NCBI RefSeq assembly: GCF_014805685.1
Contig: NC_060902.1
Coordinates: 4,145,286-4,209,285, forward strand
Direction: 5' to 3'
DNA from: Silurus meridionalis
Taxonomy: Eukaryota > Chordata > Actinopteri > Siluriformes > Siluridae
Length of the DNA stretch: 64,000 nucleotides
The notes under the pieces are model-generated. The model saw nothing but the letters and a program-made list of their open reading frames with translations, ran no database searches and was not told the origin of the DNA. The translations under genes and the position numbers were made by a program. Within the stretch, counting starts at the first letter, position 1, and each line of letters begins with the position of its first letter. Below are positions 24,196-38,130 of the stretch, piece by piece.

Positions 24196-25240
24196 GTACA
24201 ATACTTATTGCACATTCTTTATTTAGTAGGACTAGGGTGCCACTGGTTGTGTCAATGTCGATGCTCAAAATCATTGAGAGTCATAGCATTGCAAAACCAA
24301 CACTCTACTGAGTTCTGAATTTCTTAGGTTGTATAAATATATACAATACAAAAGAAGGCACCTGCTGTTTTTTTCCAACATTGTCAAAGATTGAAGAAAG
24401 GAAACTAGAGAACCCAGAGGAAATCTGTTAAACCAGATTATGCTACAACACATCTGTAAAAAAAAAAAAAAAATTTTGCGTTTTTGTATAAACAATGTTT
24501 TCTTTTTTCTTTTCTTTTGTATAAAAAAAAAGACACCAGTACATCATAAGAAACTAGCAACCTGCTACAACAATGTGAAGATCCACCCCATGATTCACAT
24601 CATTTCATGCCTGCCTGTCAACCCTGATAATTGCGCAAGAAGATAAAGTGCAAGGCCCTTGAATGCGTCCCGCTTTCTTGTCTCCCCATCAAAAAAGCAT
24701 CAAAACTGTGCAAGGCCTCTTGCTTTTATCCTGCTCGAGATGCATATTTGAATACAAAGTAGTTCCATCTTTGAAATAAAGCCCTCAATTACATAATGAG
24801 TTCTGCTCAGCCCATTGCTGCTATTTCAGGCTGACTGACTTGTGTGGAAAAACCCCGGCGTAGGACGAGTCTGACAGCACGTTACGCAGAGAGAATCTCA
24901 AGTGAAACTCAAGATTATTCATCAGAGGACTTGACAGAATATAAACATGCAAACAGAAAAAAAGCTATTTGTAATGTGCACCTGGGTTGAAAGTTTTGGT
25001 TCAATGCTAACAAATTGCTTTCCAAAAATATTTCGGAATAATATTACACATTTATGACATCATGGTGGTAGTGTCGCTGCCTCACAGCTCCAGGGGTCCC
25101 TTGTTCACTCTTGGTCTCAGGGTACCATCAGCGGGGATTTTCACATTTTCCAAGTGTGTGCAAGTGGTTCTTTTGGGTTTCTCTGGTTTCTTCTCATCAA
25201 ATAAAACAGACTAATAGGTGGATTAGCTTCTCTTTTTAGC
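24196..25240. other. start of the 17.8 kb intron, no gene recognised
   Basis: It follows the donor of exon C. A-runs at 24460-24473. No other exon, RNA or element is recognised. Confidence 0.6.
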
Positions 25241-25244
25241 CGCT

Positions 25245-25505
25245 CAGCATTTACATTAACAGTATATTTATTGCTTTTAGTAGGTCCTTTATTCAGAGCG
25301 ACTTACAAAAGGTATGTATGTGGAAGAGGTAGCTCAGTGATTTTGATGTTGGACTTCATTTAGGGAAGTCAGGAGTTCAAATATCAGCACTGCCAAGCTG
25401 CCACTGCTGGGAACCTTAATCCTCAACCCTCGACTGTCCTTAACCCTCAGCTGTATAAATCATTTTATCATGGCGGGATCTACATCTGGATGTTTGCCAA
25501 ATGCT
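25245..25505 (+). mobile_element. tRNA-derived SINE, plus strand, with an inverted SINE tail before it
   Basis: At 25325 begins GAGGTAGCTCAGTGATTTTG, a diverged A box, then CAGGAGTTCAAATATC as B box, and a body CCACTGCTGGGAACC, CCCTCGACTGTCC. Just upstream (25250-25310) the minus strand reads TTGTAAGTCGCTCTGAATAA, a tail motif common in fish SINEs, so two insertions may lie head to head. Confidence 0.65.
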
Positions 25506-25829
25506 GTAAAAGTGATGGCTGACTTTTCATTCAGTATGTATTCCTGTATAACGTCTCATTCAGGATGTATTCCTGTCTTCTGCCCGGTGTTTTTGGGGTA
25601 AACTCTAGATCCACCACGATCCTGGCCAATATAAATTGCATACAAAAGGTTAAATTGCAAGTATATTGTTTGTATTTTATTATTTAACTTGAATTTAATA
25701 TAATACTGGCACTAAATTCAAATAGAAACATGGCAATTTTCATTCACACGGTTTGCTAAATGGAGTTCTGACAGTAGTGTGTTTCAGCAATGTGTGTTTC
25801 AGTGTTTAATAATTCACCTATAATTTATA

Positions 25830-25939
<110 letters not shown>

Positions 25940-26138
25940 CCCATAAATAATACTGAGTAAAGGAAAGAATGCAATCATAAAGGCTAATTAAACAGGCTTC
26001 TATAACGAGAATATATACTGCATATACTTGCATATGCCACATTTTGATTACAACATTATACAAGCTGAAAAAGCAATGATAATTGCTAACTGCGACTCAA
26101 AAAGAAACCAAGAATGTCCATTAACAAGTTTAGTTTTA

Positions 26139-26724
26139 CAGTAAAACCCTATTGTACGAGCAACTAATGGTACGAGCAAACAGAGATACGAGCGAACTTA
26201 CTCGCAAAATCTTACCCTATTTTGCGAACAAATTTTGAAGGCAAACCACGCTGCCAGTTCCCCGTTTTCAGCCGAGGGTAGCATCAGTTGCTTAGTTCAT
26301 CTCGTGTTACTCGGTCGCTCTCGTTGTTCAGTGCAGCAAAAACTTAACTTTTTTTAGTGTTATATTTTTATTTCACTAGAAAACTTGAAAAATGTCTCCC
26401 AAGAAAATCAGTGATGGTGCTGGGAAAACAAAAGTAAATAGAATTACCATTAAAACCAAGAAGGTTACGAGCATGGTGCGCGTCTTACACGCGTAATCAA
26501 CCACTACTACATGAGTAAGTGTTAAATAATGTTTATTGTACGGTAATTTGCAGTGTATTTGTTTGTTAAAATAGGCTACAAATACTTTTAAAGTGCAGAA
26601 ATAAGTGATTGAATGAGGTCTCGGAATGGATTAAATCGCTTTTACATTCATTCTTATAGGGAAAATTAGTTTGAACGTATGAGCAAATGGACCTCTGAGC
26701 AATTTTCACGAACAAATTATTCTG
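26139..26724 (+). mobile_element. non-autonomous pogo/Tigger-like DNA transposon
   Basis: The element begins CAGTAAAACCCTATTGTACG and ends ...AAATTATTCTG; both ends are CAG/CTG and each is bordered by TA, the pogo target. Both subterminal regions hold several TACGAGC / GCTCGTA-like words (for example GTACGAGC, ATACGAGC, GTATGAGC), as usual for this group. A 586-bp length means most of the transposase is gone; only its first codons remain at 26392. Confidence 0.85.
26392..26496 (+). pseudogene. N-terminal remnant of a Tigger-like transposase
   Basis: A frame of 34 codons starting MSPKKISDGAGKTK and ending at a stop at 26494-26496. MSPKK at this position is a common start of fish pogo-type transposases with a CENP-B-like DNA-binding domain. 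The DNA-binding and DDE catalytic parts are missing, so it cannot act as a transposase. Confidence 0.6.
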
Positions 26725-26729
26725 TAACC

Positions 26730-27385
26730 TTAAATTTTTTTATTGTTTTTTTAGAGATGTTAAAAAGCATGTTACTTTAGTTCAAATGCAACAAAATAGG
26801 CCATTTAATGCCATTCATTTAAAGCAAACTGTCACCTTAGGCAATAACAGTAAAATAATATAATAATATATTAATAATTATGATTATATTAATAACATAT
26901 TAAAAAATAATAATAATAACAGTTTAAATGAAATGCATGTAGCTACAGTATGCCATTCCTTCACAAGTCTCTACTTATATTTAAAGAACATGCTAACTAA
27001 TTATACTGTATACATGTAGGTTACATAATAAATAATACTTAACCAACATAGCTACCATTCCATGCTTCAATGCCATGCAATTTTTTTCTAGACTGGATAA
27101 TTAGAACCAACTTCACTATTCAAAAAGTCAACAATCCCATGCTTCCAAACTCTGCAAGCGTTTCATAGAGAGCAGTGCTCTGAGATGAATTAGATTGCAA
27201 GGTCAGAAAGTAATATCCAACTAGTCAAGAACACCTTGACAAGCTTTAGAAGCAGGCATGGCAAAGTATTTCAGCTGAGTGTTTGGAGAAAGAAAACTGT
27301 CTAGATGGCAAGAATGTGTTAATTAATGCTAAGGGAGGATTTTTTCCAAAGTAAATAAAGTTTAACATTTGTACATATATATTTC
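26730..27385. other. intronic sequence, no gene recognised
   Basis: AT-rich, with ATA/AAT repeats near 26855-26925. Nothing else is seen. Confidence 0.6.
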
Positions 27386-27560
27386 CCTTTCAGGAACTCG
27401 AGCTGCTTCGAAACACTTTGGGAACGCGCCTGAGTGTTCATGCTCTAAAATAATGTGTGTAATTAGTCAAAAATTGGACGCTGGCCTTCACGGCGGGGTG
27501 ACGTCATGACCAGGAGTATAAACCGCATATCGAGTGAAGGCAGCGGCAGCTTCTGTCTGT
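27386..27560 (+). repeat. left inverted terminal repeat of the DIRS element
   Basis: It starts CAGGAACTCGAGCTGCTTCG, continues through TTTGGGAACGCGCCTGAGTG and GACGTCATGACCAGGAGTAT, and ends with GCAGCGGCAGCTTCTG. It pairs in inverted orientation with 29102-29286. The GAGTATAAACC at 27513-27525 is TATA-like and may be part of the promoter. Confidence 0.88.
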
Positions 27561-28147
27561 TCGTGAAGCACTCTGTGTGTATGTGTTTAATTGTCTGTCA
27601 AGTGTTTGTCAGAAAAAGTAAAACAGAAAAAAAACTCTCTGAGGAGAGAGCTTGTGCTCCTTGCGGTTCTGCCCCGCTCTTGCTGAGGCGAACGGTGAGG
27701 CAGTTCCTGGGGCTTGCAAGTGGACCTCGCAGAGGGTTTCCAGATGGGCTTGTCCCTTTCTCCAACCTCATCTGCTTGGTCTAGCACTCGCTCACAAGCT
27801 TAGAAGCAGGCCTTTCGGTGGTTTCTTCCCCCTGCAACGAGAGCATTCGGCTCAAGAGCAGAAAGTCCCTCCCTTCAGTAAGCTGGATGAGCACTTTCTG
27901 ACACAGGGTCGTAACCTTCATGTCGGGATCTCCCGTTCTTTTCAGACCTGTACACTGAGGTGTCATGGTCATGGGTAAAGCCCCTTCAGCTCCTTTCAAC
28001 GTTGTATTCACACGTCATGGAGCGAAAAGTAAACGGGTATGGAGCGATGTTGCGGGTTGAAAAAATGCTTGCGAGCTGTCTCTCTCTTGGGATCGCTTCC
28101 TCCCTCAAGACCCTGAAATAAGAGTGAGAGGTGCCCCGGGCAGCCAT

Positions 28148-28341
28148 TTTGATGAGCTTCGCTGTACGGCGGATCTGGCTCCTAGAGCCACTAAAGAGAC
28201 CGCTAGGGCCATTGGCCGGTCTATGGCTGCCCTGGATGCCCCACTTACCCTTTCTGGCCTCTTCAGTGACTCCCTAAGCTAATATCGGTGGTTGAAAGGT
28301 TTCAGGAGAATAGCAAACAGGCAGCAGCGTTCCGGCAATAA
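28148..28341 (+). pseudogene. Gag-like remnant of the DIRS element
   Basis: Frame 1 (28148-28282) encodes ADLAPRATKETARAIGRSMA followed by LSGLFSDSLS and a stop. A shifted frame (28285-28341) continues VVERFQENSKQAAAFRQ and stops. These blocks follow the order seen in Gag-like ORFs of fish DIRS elements. One frameshift and two stops show it is dead. Confidence 0.7.
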
Positions 28342-28739
28342 CGCCCACGCCGCTCAAATGGGGTTGCTCGCCGCTCTATCCGGTGCCCGCCCTGTCCTAA
28401 CCCCCTCAGGGACCTGGTACGTTAACCCTGCCACCCTTGGTGCTTCAGGGCATGGTCAGCTCCAGCGGGCTCTCTCCTTGGTCTCCACCCAGCATTATTG
28501 TGGTCCAGGACATCTTGCCACCCCTAGAGCCATCTCAGGGCATTGCCCCGGCTCTAGGCACACCAGAGGTCAGGTTCGAGTGACTAATACCCCTAGGGCA
28601 ATTTTTGGAAGCTTGGAAAGCTTTTCTAGATGTGTTTCAGTGGGTCCTGCACACTGTAGAGCGAGGCTACTTGATACAGTTTGGGTCTCCTCCGCCCCGT
28701 TTTCACGGCAGGTTCAGCTGCTTGTCCGCTACATCCCTC

Positions 28740-28942
28740 CTAAAAGAGGCCTCCCTGCTAATAAACAGACTCTGAGCAGCTGGATTGTTGATTCTATCAC
28801 ATCATCTTATGAGTCCTCCCAGAGTGTGGCTGCCTCAAAATCTTGGTCCTCTGGAGTTCCCCTCCAAGACATATGTAATATGTATGTGCGGTTCTATAAC
28901 CTAGACCTTAGTGCTACTCCTGGCCCCTCAGTCCACCTCTAG
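28740..28942 (+). pseudogene. tyrosine-recombinase C-terminal remnant of the DIRS element
   Basis: The frame ending at 28942 reads KQTLSSWIVDSITSSYES, then VPLQDICNMYVRFYNLDL and ATPGPSV. LQDIC and VRFYNLDL correspond to the last part of fish DIRS recombinases, in which the tyrosine of RFY is probably the nucleophile. The HSTR-type block expected between them is missing, so an arginine and histidine of the active site appear lost by deletion. Confidence 0.7.
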
Positions 28943-29003
28943 CTGTGTTGACAGACACACACTAGGCAGGGACTGGTCAGTCTGGCGTGATTGGATTGGC
29001 GTC

Positions 29004-29056
29004 TCTAGGTTACGTATGTAACCCTAGTTCCCTGAGGGAACAAGACGCTGCATCTC
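29004..29056 (+). repeat. internal complementary region of the DIRS element
   Basis: GTCTCTAGGTTACGTATG and CCCTGAGGGAACAAGACGC repeat, in opposite orientation, the outermost bases of the right end (TCCCTCAGGGAAATACGT, AACCTAGAGAC). In DIRS1-type elements this region pairs with the ends to allow completion of a circular DNA intermediate. Confidence 0.8.
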
Positions 29057-29101
29057 TATGCCACACCTTCGGCATCCCTGCAGTGCTTCCTTCTCACTTA
29101 C

Positions 29102-29286
29102 AGAAGCTGCTGCTGCCTTCACTTGATATGCGTATTATACTCCTGGTCGTGACGTCACCTCGCCGGTGATGGGCAGCATTTTTCACTGATTACACACATT
29201 ATTTCAGAGTGTGAACACTCGGGCGCGTTCCCAAAGCGTTTCGACGCAGCGTCTCATTCCCTCAGGGAAATACGTAACCTAGAGAC
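29102..29286 (-). repeat. right inverted terminal repeat of the DIRS element
   Basis: Read backwards it gives GACGCTGCGTCGAAACGC, TTTGGGAACGCGCCCGAGTG and GGTGACGTCACGACCAGGAG, matching the left repeat with scattered changes. It extends about 15-20 bp beyond the left repeat with the TACGTAACCTAGAGAC stretch that pairs with the internal region. Confidence 0.88.
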
Positions 29287-29289
29287 GAT

Positions 29290-30300
29290 TCTTTTGGTCA
29301 AAGTAAACTTTCATACATAAAAGTGTGTAAGTATCCACACTTCTATAAGGCACTGCATATACTAATTATTTAATGATTGTAATTATTATTATTATTATTA
29401 TTTTTTTTTTTTCAATTATTATTGTTATTATTACTAGTAGTAGTAGTAGTGGTAAGTAGATATGTAATAGTTTTGATCATTTTTTGGTATAGCTGGTTTA
29501 ATTTCACGAGAAGTGTTGCTTTATATAATGTGAGAAAAATATTTTAAAGAAAAACAAAGATTTGGAAAAACAAAGGAAGATTTTCTTAGTAAATCTTACA
29601 ACTGCACTTCTCTACCATGCCTCATTACCCTAATTTTATATCTAAAAGAGTTCTTTCAAATCCTTTGCCACATCTTTAGTGCAGCACTTTATTACTAAAA
29701 CCTAAAAAACCTTTTGGAACCTTGTGTTCTTTTGCACTGCTAATACCGCATTACAATGCATTTAGCACTGCACTGTGATTACTAGCAGAGTCTCTCGAGG
29801 TCAGTAAGATTGATTTCGGGATTGGAAGAGGAAGTGGCCTGCTGTGCAACAGCTGGCAATGCCATCAGCACCTCTGCTTTGTAGATCTGCCCAGAGACCC
29901 TGTCAGTGCGAGGGCCAATTTCCACACATCAAGGGATCAAATGTGCGACAAGAGGGACAGCACATGCTGCTGTCGTGACGATAACACAGTGTTCTAAGAA
30001 GCATAAATAGAGAAACTTTTAAAGTAATACTACACCCAAAAACGTCCACTCCATCGTTAATCATAAATGAATAGTTGGAATTGGCTGACTGGTATTGAGC
30101 ATTGATTTTTGGCCATCATGCAACTCCATCTAGGCCTGGAGAAACAATACAGCATCCTTAGAAGCTGAAAAATTGACAAAATGTACACTATTTGGCAAAA
30201 TATTAAGTATAAAAGATCAACATCTTAAATATTGTTTCATACGTTACAAATTATGTTAGTGAGGAGACTTAACTTAAAATGTATTTAGTATACTCATAAT
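29290..30300. other. intronic sequence, no gene recognised
   Basis: It starts with ATT and AGT triplet runs (29383-29452). Nothing else is recognised. Confidence 0.6.
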
Positions 30301-30301
30301 A

Positions 30302-30357
30302 ACTTCTTCTACTATTGAGTCCTGAATTGTGCATCAGGACTCAATAGTAGAAGAAGT
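30302..30357. repeat. perfect 24-bp inverted repeat with 8-nt loop
   Basis: The arms 30302-30325 and 30334-30357 are exact reverse complements, separated by ATTGTGCA. The stem would form a strong hairpin. A GT/AT microsatellite begins 33 bp downstream. No family is known to me. Confidence 0.95.
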
Positions 30358-30387
30358 GCTTCTTGGAAAATGATCATATATGGGAAA

Positions 30388-33249
<2,862 letters not shown>

Positions 33250-33672
33250 ACACTACGGTATATAGACAAAAGTACTGGGACATCCGAGTTTCCCAGCCAT
33301 ATGCGTTCATAAACTGTAATTGCAAAGCTGAAGGCACACAATTGTACAGGATGTGTCTGGGTGCAGTAGCATGAAATTTTCCTTTCACTTGAAATAGGAA
33401 ACCCAACCCAATCCTATTCCAGCATGACAATGCCCCTGTGCACAAAGCAAACTCCATGAAGATATACGTTGCATGGGTTGGAGTGAAAGATCTCCAGCGA
33501 TAGAGCTCTGACCACAGGGCAACTCATCTCACCTACATCAGTACCTGACATCACTTACTACCCTTGTGTCTAAAAGAGAAAATATGTATTAAATGTGAAA
33601 TGTGATGCACAAAAATAAATCACATATTATACTAATGACCAGGTGTCCGCAAACGTTTAGCAATATAGTGTA
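33250..33672 (+). mobile_element. short non-autonomous Tc1-like element (copy 1)
   Basis: Left end TACACTACGGTATATAGACA and right end (reversed) TACACTATATTGCTAAACG are inverted and flanked by TA. The interior keeps transposase-derived blocks such as CCAGCATGACAATGCCCCTG, TGCACAAAGCAAACTCCATG and ACATCAGTACCTGACATCAC without a usable frame. Related copies lie at 35640, 37925, 40850, 48880 and 58335. Confidence 0.8.
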
Positions 33673-33674
33673 TA

Positions 33675-34959
33675 TGTATCCATAAAGATTGAGGAGTTTA
33701 ACGCCATACACTATGTATAGGAAACAGTCTGTTACACCATTCAGTGAAATTCTTACTCTGTCAATCCTCCAGCAGCCTCTGACATAAATTATAGCAGACA
33801 TCAAAGAATAAAATGCATAAAAAGACAAATTACAACTTTACACATTTGATATATTGCAAATGCAAGAAGAAATGAAATGTGTATGCATGTACTGTATATA
33901 TAGAACATGTGCAATGTGCAATATAAATATGGAAACATACGAAAAAATACAGTATATACTTATACGTATAAAGTGTTTCGGGTGCAATATAAACATGGAA
34001 GTCATGAAAGTTTTGTAGAAATACATTTCATGTTATGTTGTTTTTTTTACTAATATAAAAAAGTGTGTGTTTGTGTAGAGAGTTTTTACTAATATTACTT
34101 TTATACAAGTGTAGTAACATTGATTATGCTTTAATATAATGTGAATGATTGCATTCCAGATGGCATATTTAGGCATGTAATTTGTATTCAGTGCTGGATT
34201 ACTTTTCTTTATTGATCTACTCCTGACAGTGGGCATCTTAATGCGATATCGCAGTCAATAATCATAATCCTTTCCTAAGTACAGATTAGATATCAGTAAT
34301 TGGAATACTAATAAATCCCAGTTCAACTATTTTAAAGATTAAACATGCACAAGATTTTAGAGACACTAATTATTTACGGGCACAGCAATCTCGATCAATT
34401 ATTCATTATTTTTGTACTTTTTAATGATTATTATTATGCTTTAACCCTGGTATTTCTCCTTTATTACTTATTAATATTTGCATATTTATTGGTAGACACA
34501 TTAAAAGAATAGAAGTCGAGGCAAACATTGAAAAGATGCTTTTGGGAGATTCATTATATGGTTCATTTGCATAAGCTATAAATCAGAATCATATAAGATC
34601 ACCAGTTTATTCATTCCTCCTTCATATTGTACCATATTAATGCAATAGTTGATTGCTTACAGAGTAGCAGGTGCAGGTTGAATAAAAAATAATCCTCCTC
34701 ACCTTCAACACCTCATGTTTTTTTTGGTGTGTTTATGTAGCCATGTGTGTCTACATTGCGATTAGCATCTTTATTCTGTTTCATTTCTGTTTGCTGCGTT
34801 CCCATTGTTCACTAATTGCCTGACCTGTGTCTGTTTTCTGTGTATGATTTTGGATTTGTCTGTCATTTGGTATTCATTTAATATCTTTCATGGTAGACAG
34901 TTCAAGATTAGAAAAAAAAACCCATATTCCAGTTTTTACAGTTTTGCAGTGCAGTTCTG
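33675..34959. other. intronic sequence, no gene recognised
   Basis: AT-rich; no exon, RNA or mobile element is recognised. Confidence 0.6.
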
Positions 34960-35632
34960 CAGAGATGAGAAGTAATGAAGTACAAATACTTTTCCCAGTA
35001 CTTTACTTTGCTATTTAATTTTTGACAACGTTTTACTTTCACTCACATTTATCTGTACCAGCTACTTCTTAATTTTTTTTAACCAGGTTTGTTACATTAG
35101 TTTTAATCAATTTGGTGACATGATCAATATTTTATCTTCTCATTGCGCAACGTTTTCAGCCCATCAACCTGTTTCTTGTTATTGCGTGCCTTTAACCTAC
35201 CACTGGTGTATCATTTCCTGGCTATGATACACCACGAGCGTAGGTTAGCCCATGAAGCTAACAACGCAAGGCAGAAGGCAACAAGAAATATGGGCCTTCA
35301 GCTAACGTGGATGAGACGGAGGAAATTATCTTTTCTCTGCTTGTGTTCTATATGGTGGTTGTTTAGTCTTGATACATTCATTAGATAACAACATTTGAAA
35401 TATTTTTGTATTAATATATTAATATAGCGTGAGGTCCAGTTACCAGCGTGACACTAAAACAGGTAGTAGTAATGGCTACTTTTTACTTAAGTACATGTCA
35501 GAGCCCAAACTTCTTTACTTTAACTTAAGTGAAAAAGTGTAGTCAGTACTTCTGCTTTAACCAGAGTCTTTTAAAACATGAGTATCGGTACTTCTACTTG
35601 AGTAAAGGATTTGTGTATTTTTGCCACCTCTG
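34960..35632. mobile_element. hAT-like non-autonomous element
   Basis: It begins CAGAGATGAGAAGTAATGAA and ends (reversed) CAGAGGTGGCAAAAATAC, with TACTTAAGTAC and AAGTACAAATAC motifs inside. The flanking eight bases match at five positions, as an old hAT duplication might. A smaller inverted repeat (about 26 bp, 35193-35253) lies in the middle. There is no transposase. Confidence 0.65.
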
Positions 35633-35639
35633 CTTTTTT

Positions 35640-36260
35640 GCTCACTACAATATGTAAAGAGTGTTTTTTCACTAACCTTTTCATCTATCCTGTGATTTTA
35701 AACCAGTCTGGCCATTTACTTCTCAGATTTATTTCTTTACTTTGTCATAATAACATCCAATCCTCTGAGAAAGCTTTCCATCTTCATCTTCATGAATAGG
35801 GCAAAGTCTGCAGTAGCCAAATCTTAAGAGTAGGGTGGGTGCGGAAGTAAGATCATGTGGATTGTTCTCCGACTATCATCAGGCACAAGTTGCTAAATGG
35901 TTTCGAAATTTTCAGGGGTTTAGTTCATTAAAGATCCTCCTAAGCTCTCATAGTCTTCCAGTGAAGTTCTTCTGTTCTTGAAGCATGCTTGTGAGACAAG
36001 ACACCTTGAACTACTTATTGCAGCAACACTGTTTGTTAAACACATGTCAGGTTAAACATCTCTGGGACAGATTTGCTTAGTTTCACTCAAAATTTCACAT
36101 TTGCTCTTTGTTCTAACTTGTTGTCTTTAAAGCACATAGTCCGAATAGCACCAGTTACAACCATCTTAAAACCTTTTGATGCCATCTCATATGCTTCTGA
36201 ATATATAGTACCAGTTTAAAAGACACATTTGAGTGTGGTTGTTAGGCATCCACACTTTCA
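35640..36260 (-). mobile_element. mosaic of Tc1-like pieces and a mariner transposase relic, minus strand
   Basis: The outer parts (35650-35785 and about 36190-36260) match the short Tc1 family: AATCCTCTGAGAAAGC is its transposase C-terminus reversed, and the right part resembles the TGTCAGGTGTCCACA end. The middle, on the minus strand near 35860-35790, encodes PHPPYS-stop-DLATADF, the block before and around the third catalytic aspartate of mariner transposases, with a stop inside. The best reading is a mariner inserted in, or joined to, a Tc1 relic. Confidence 0.55.
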
Positions 36261-37700
36261 CATATCACAACTCCAATATATCATTTTTAAATGTAATTAT
36301 GGCAGAAGTCTAACCAGAGATATATTTGCTGTGGAATTTGTTATTGTATGACACTCTGTGTATAAATAGATTTTTTAAAATATTTGTGTATATCAGCTCA
36401 CTGTCATTTAATAATTTATACCACAGCTATGAAATATAATTCAGAGTTAAGATTTACGAGAACCAATTCGCCAAGGCGGCCTGGCACATATTGATATGTG
36501 TAATGTCTGCCATTCGATATAATAACATTCATAAACACTCACATGTCTATTGACTTTTCTATTTTGTTTTGAAGCATACATTTGTTTCCTGGGTTCACTG
36601 TTATACATCATGCGATAGTGGGGAAAAAAATCCACTCCAGTATGTATGGCATTTCCTATGGAAGAAAATACTTTTTGTTAAATGGCTTTTTGGTATAGAT
36701 GAAAACACATGCATGATCACATCAAATGTTAGAATAAAGACTGGATTTTAGTATAAATTTTTTTCAGCCCTCTGCCATTTTGGGAAACATTAAGTTACTT
36801 GTCAGTCTTCAAATCCAGCTATTCATCATAATTACATGGTGTGTTTATCTTTGTATCCCAGACTCGGAGATCACTTCCATTTCTGACAACGCCTTGCGCT
36901 GCTTTATCTCATTAATATAATGACCGTTACAAAAACAAAAAAAAATTCTCCATATATTTCTGAAAAGAAAACACCCTTTTTTTCAGCTATTTTTTCCTCA
37001 GCAAGCAAAGATCAAAGTTCCCCTTAATGGAACAAAACTTGATTATTACATGTTTGACAGCATGTATGTAAATCCGTGTGATAAAGATAATTAGTCACGT
37101 TTCGCTCCTCTTCTAGGGGAGCTTTTCTTCACTTTTATAATTTTCCCACTTAGCACAACAGTAGCCGCTAATTAGCTTTGAAAGGCCTTGTGGGTATTTT
37201 TGTGATCAATAGAACTCTGGTGAATGAACCTCTGACAACAGATATTCTTTTTTTTTTTTTACTTATTTTTGTGTATGTTGCAGACGATGTGGCATCACGG
37301 ATGCAAATGGCCACATCAGTTTGTTTCAGAACAAAAGCCGAGTTTGGAGGCAGATTTGCTTCAGGCATAGAGAAGCAAATCAACATCTGTAAATTATTCC
37401 TGATGTTATAGTAGTTCATCCTGTTAAAGAGACAGTAAGACTATCAACTAACTATTCATCATTAATAGTTTATTGATAGTAGAGTATTGCAGTGATTTAA
37501 TTTTTTTTTTTTATAAGAACAACACAATTAAAATTTTATATATAAATACATTTTCCAATGATTGTTTGTTTTGTTTTTTTCAAAACGAAATCAAATCAGC
37601 AGGTGATGCTCTTTATCCTTAAACTTACCTCTTATTCCAGTCATAAACTCTACAGACTTGCTAAGCCTGTGCTTAATGTCATCTCAGTGTCCTATTTCTG
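36261..37700. other. intronic sequence, no gene recognised
   Basis: AT-rich with T-runs near 37248-37260 and 37500-37512. No exon or mobile element is named. Confidence 0.6.
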
Positions 37701-38130
37701 ACTGAAAATCCCATCTACCCCAACATTTCATTCATTCTGAGATGCTTTTCTGATCACCAGAAGCAGATCGCTTTTCTGAGTTGTAAAGAGTGGTTATTTC
37801 AGTTACCTTATCATCCTTCCTGTCATTTTGAAACATCCAAGCAATTTAGTTTTCAGATTGAGTCCCTTACCTTGCTGTTATAATAATTTCCAGTTTCTGT
37901 GAAGGCTTTCCATTAGATCTCTGAGTGTGGCTATGCAGATAAAAGCATTAGTAAGGCCAGGAGATGATGTTTTCCAAACTTCAATGGGGTTTCGGTCAGT
38001 TTTCCCATTGGGGTCAGTTCTTCCACATCATCTTTGGCAAACCATGTCTAAATTTTATAGCATAAGATTGAAGAAGGAACACATTTGGGTGTATTTGTCA
38101 GGTGTCCACAAACTTGTGTGTGTACATATT
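37700..38130 (-). mobile_element. joined fragments of two Tc1-like families, minus strand
   Basis: Part 37725-37915 contains TTCTGAGATGCTTTTCTGAT and GTAAAGAGTGGTTATTTCAG, which match the tandem units at 40388. Part 37915-38130 contains GGCAAACCATGTCTAAATTT and GTCAGGTGTCCACAAACTTG, which match the short Tc1 family in reverse. The joint is at a GGCTTTCCATT stretch also found at 35768-35780. Confidence 0.65.

Larger units (their letters stand above)
27386..29286 (+). mobile_element. internally deleted DIRS-type (tyrosine-recombinase) retrotransposon
   Basis: A GC-rich island of 1.9 kb with inverted repeats of about 170 bp at its ends, a broken Gag-like region (28148-28341), a broken tyrosine-recombinase C-terminus (about 28740-28942) and, right after it, a short sequence (29004-29056) complementary to the element's own ends. 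This order is that of DIRS1-type retrotransposons, which integrate with a tyrosine recombinase and leave no target duplication. Full DIRS elements are around 5-6 kb; the reverse transcriptase, RNase H and methyltransferase parts are absent here. Confidence 0.85.

Noticed and set aside
28292..28942. A 216-codon protein gene
   Set aside because: It lies inside the DIRS element, crosses from a Gag-like region to the recombinase by reading non-homologous frames, and is a decay product.
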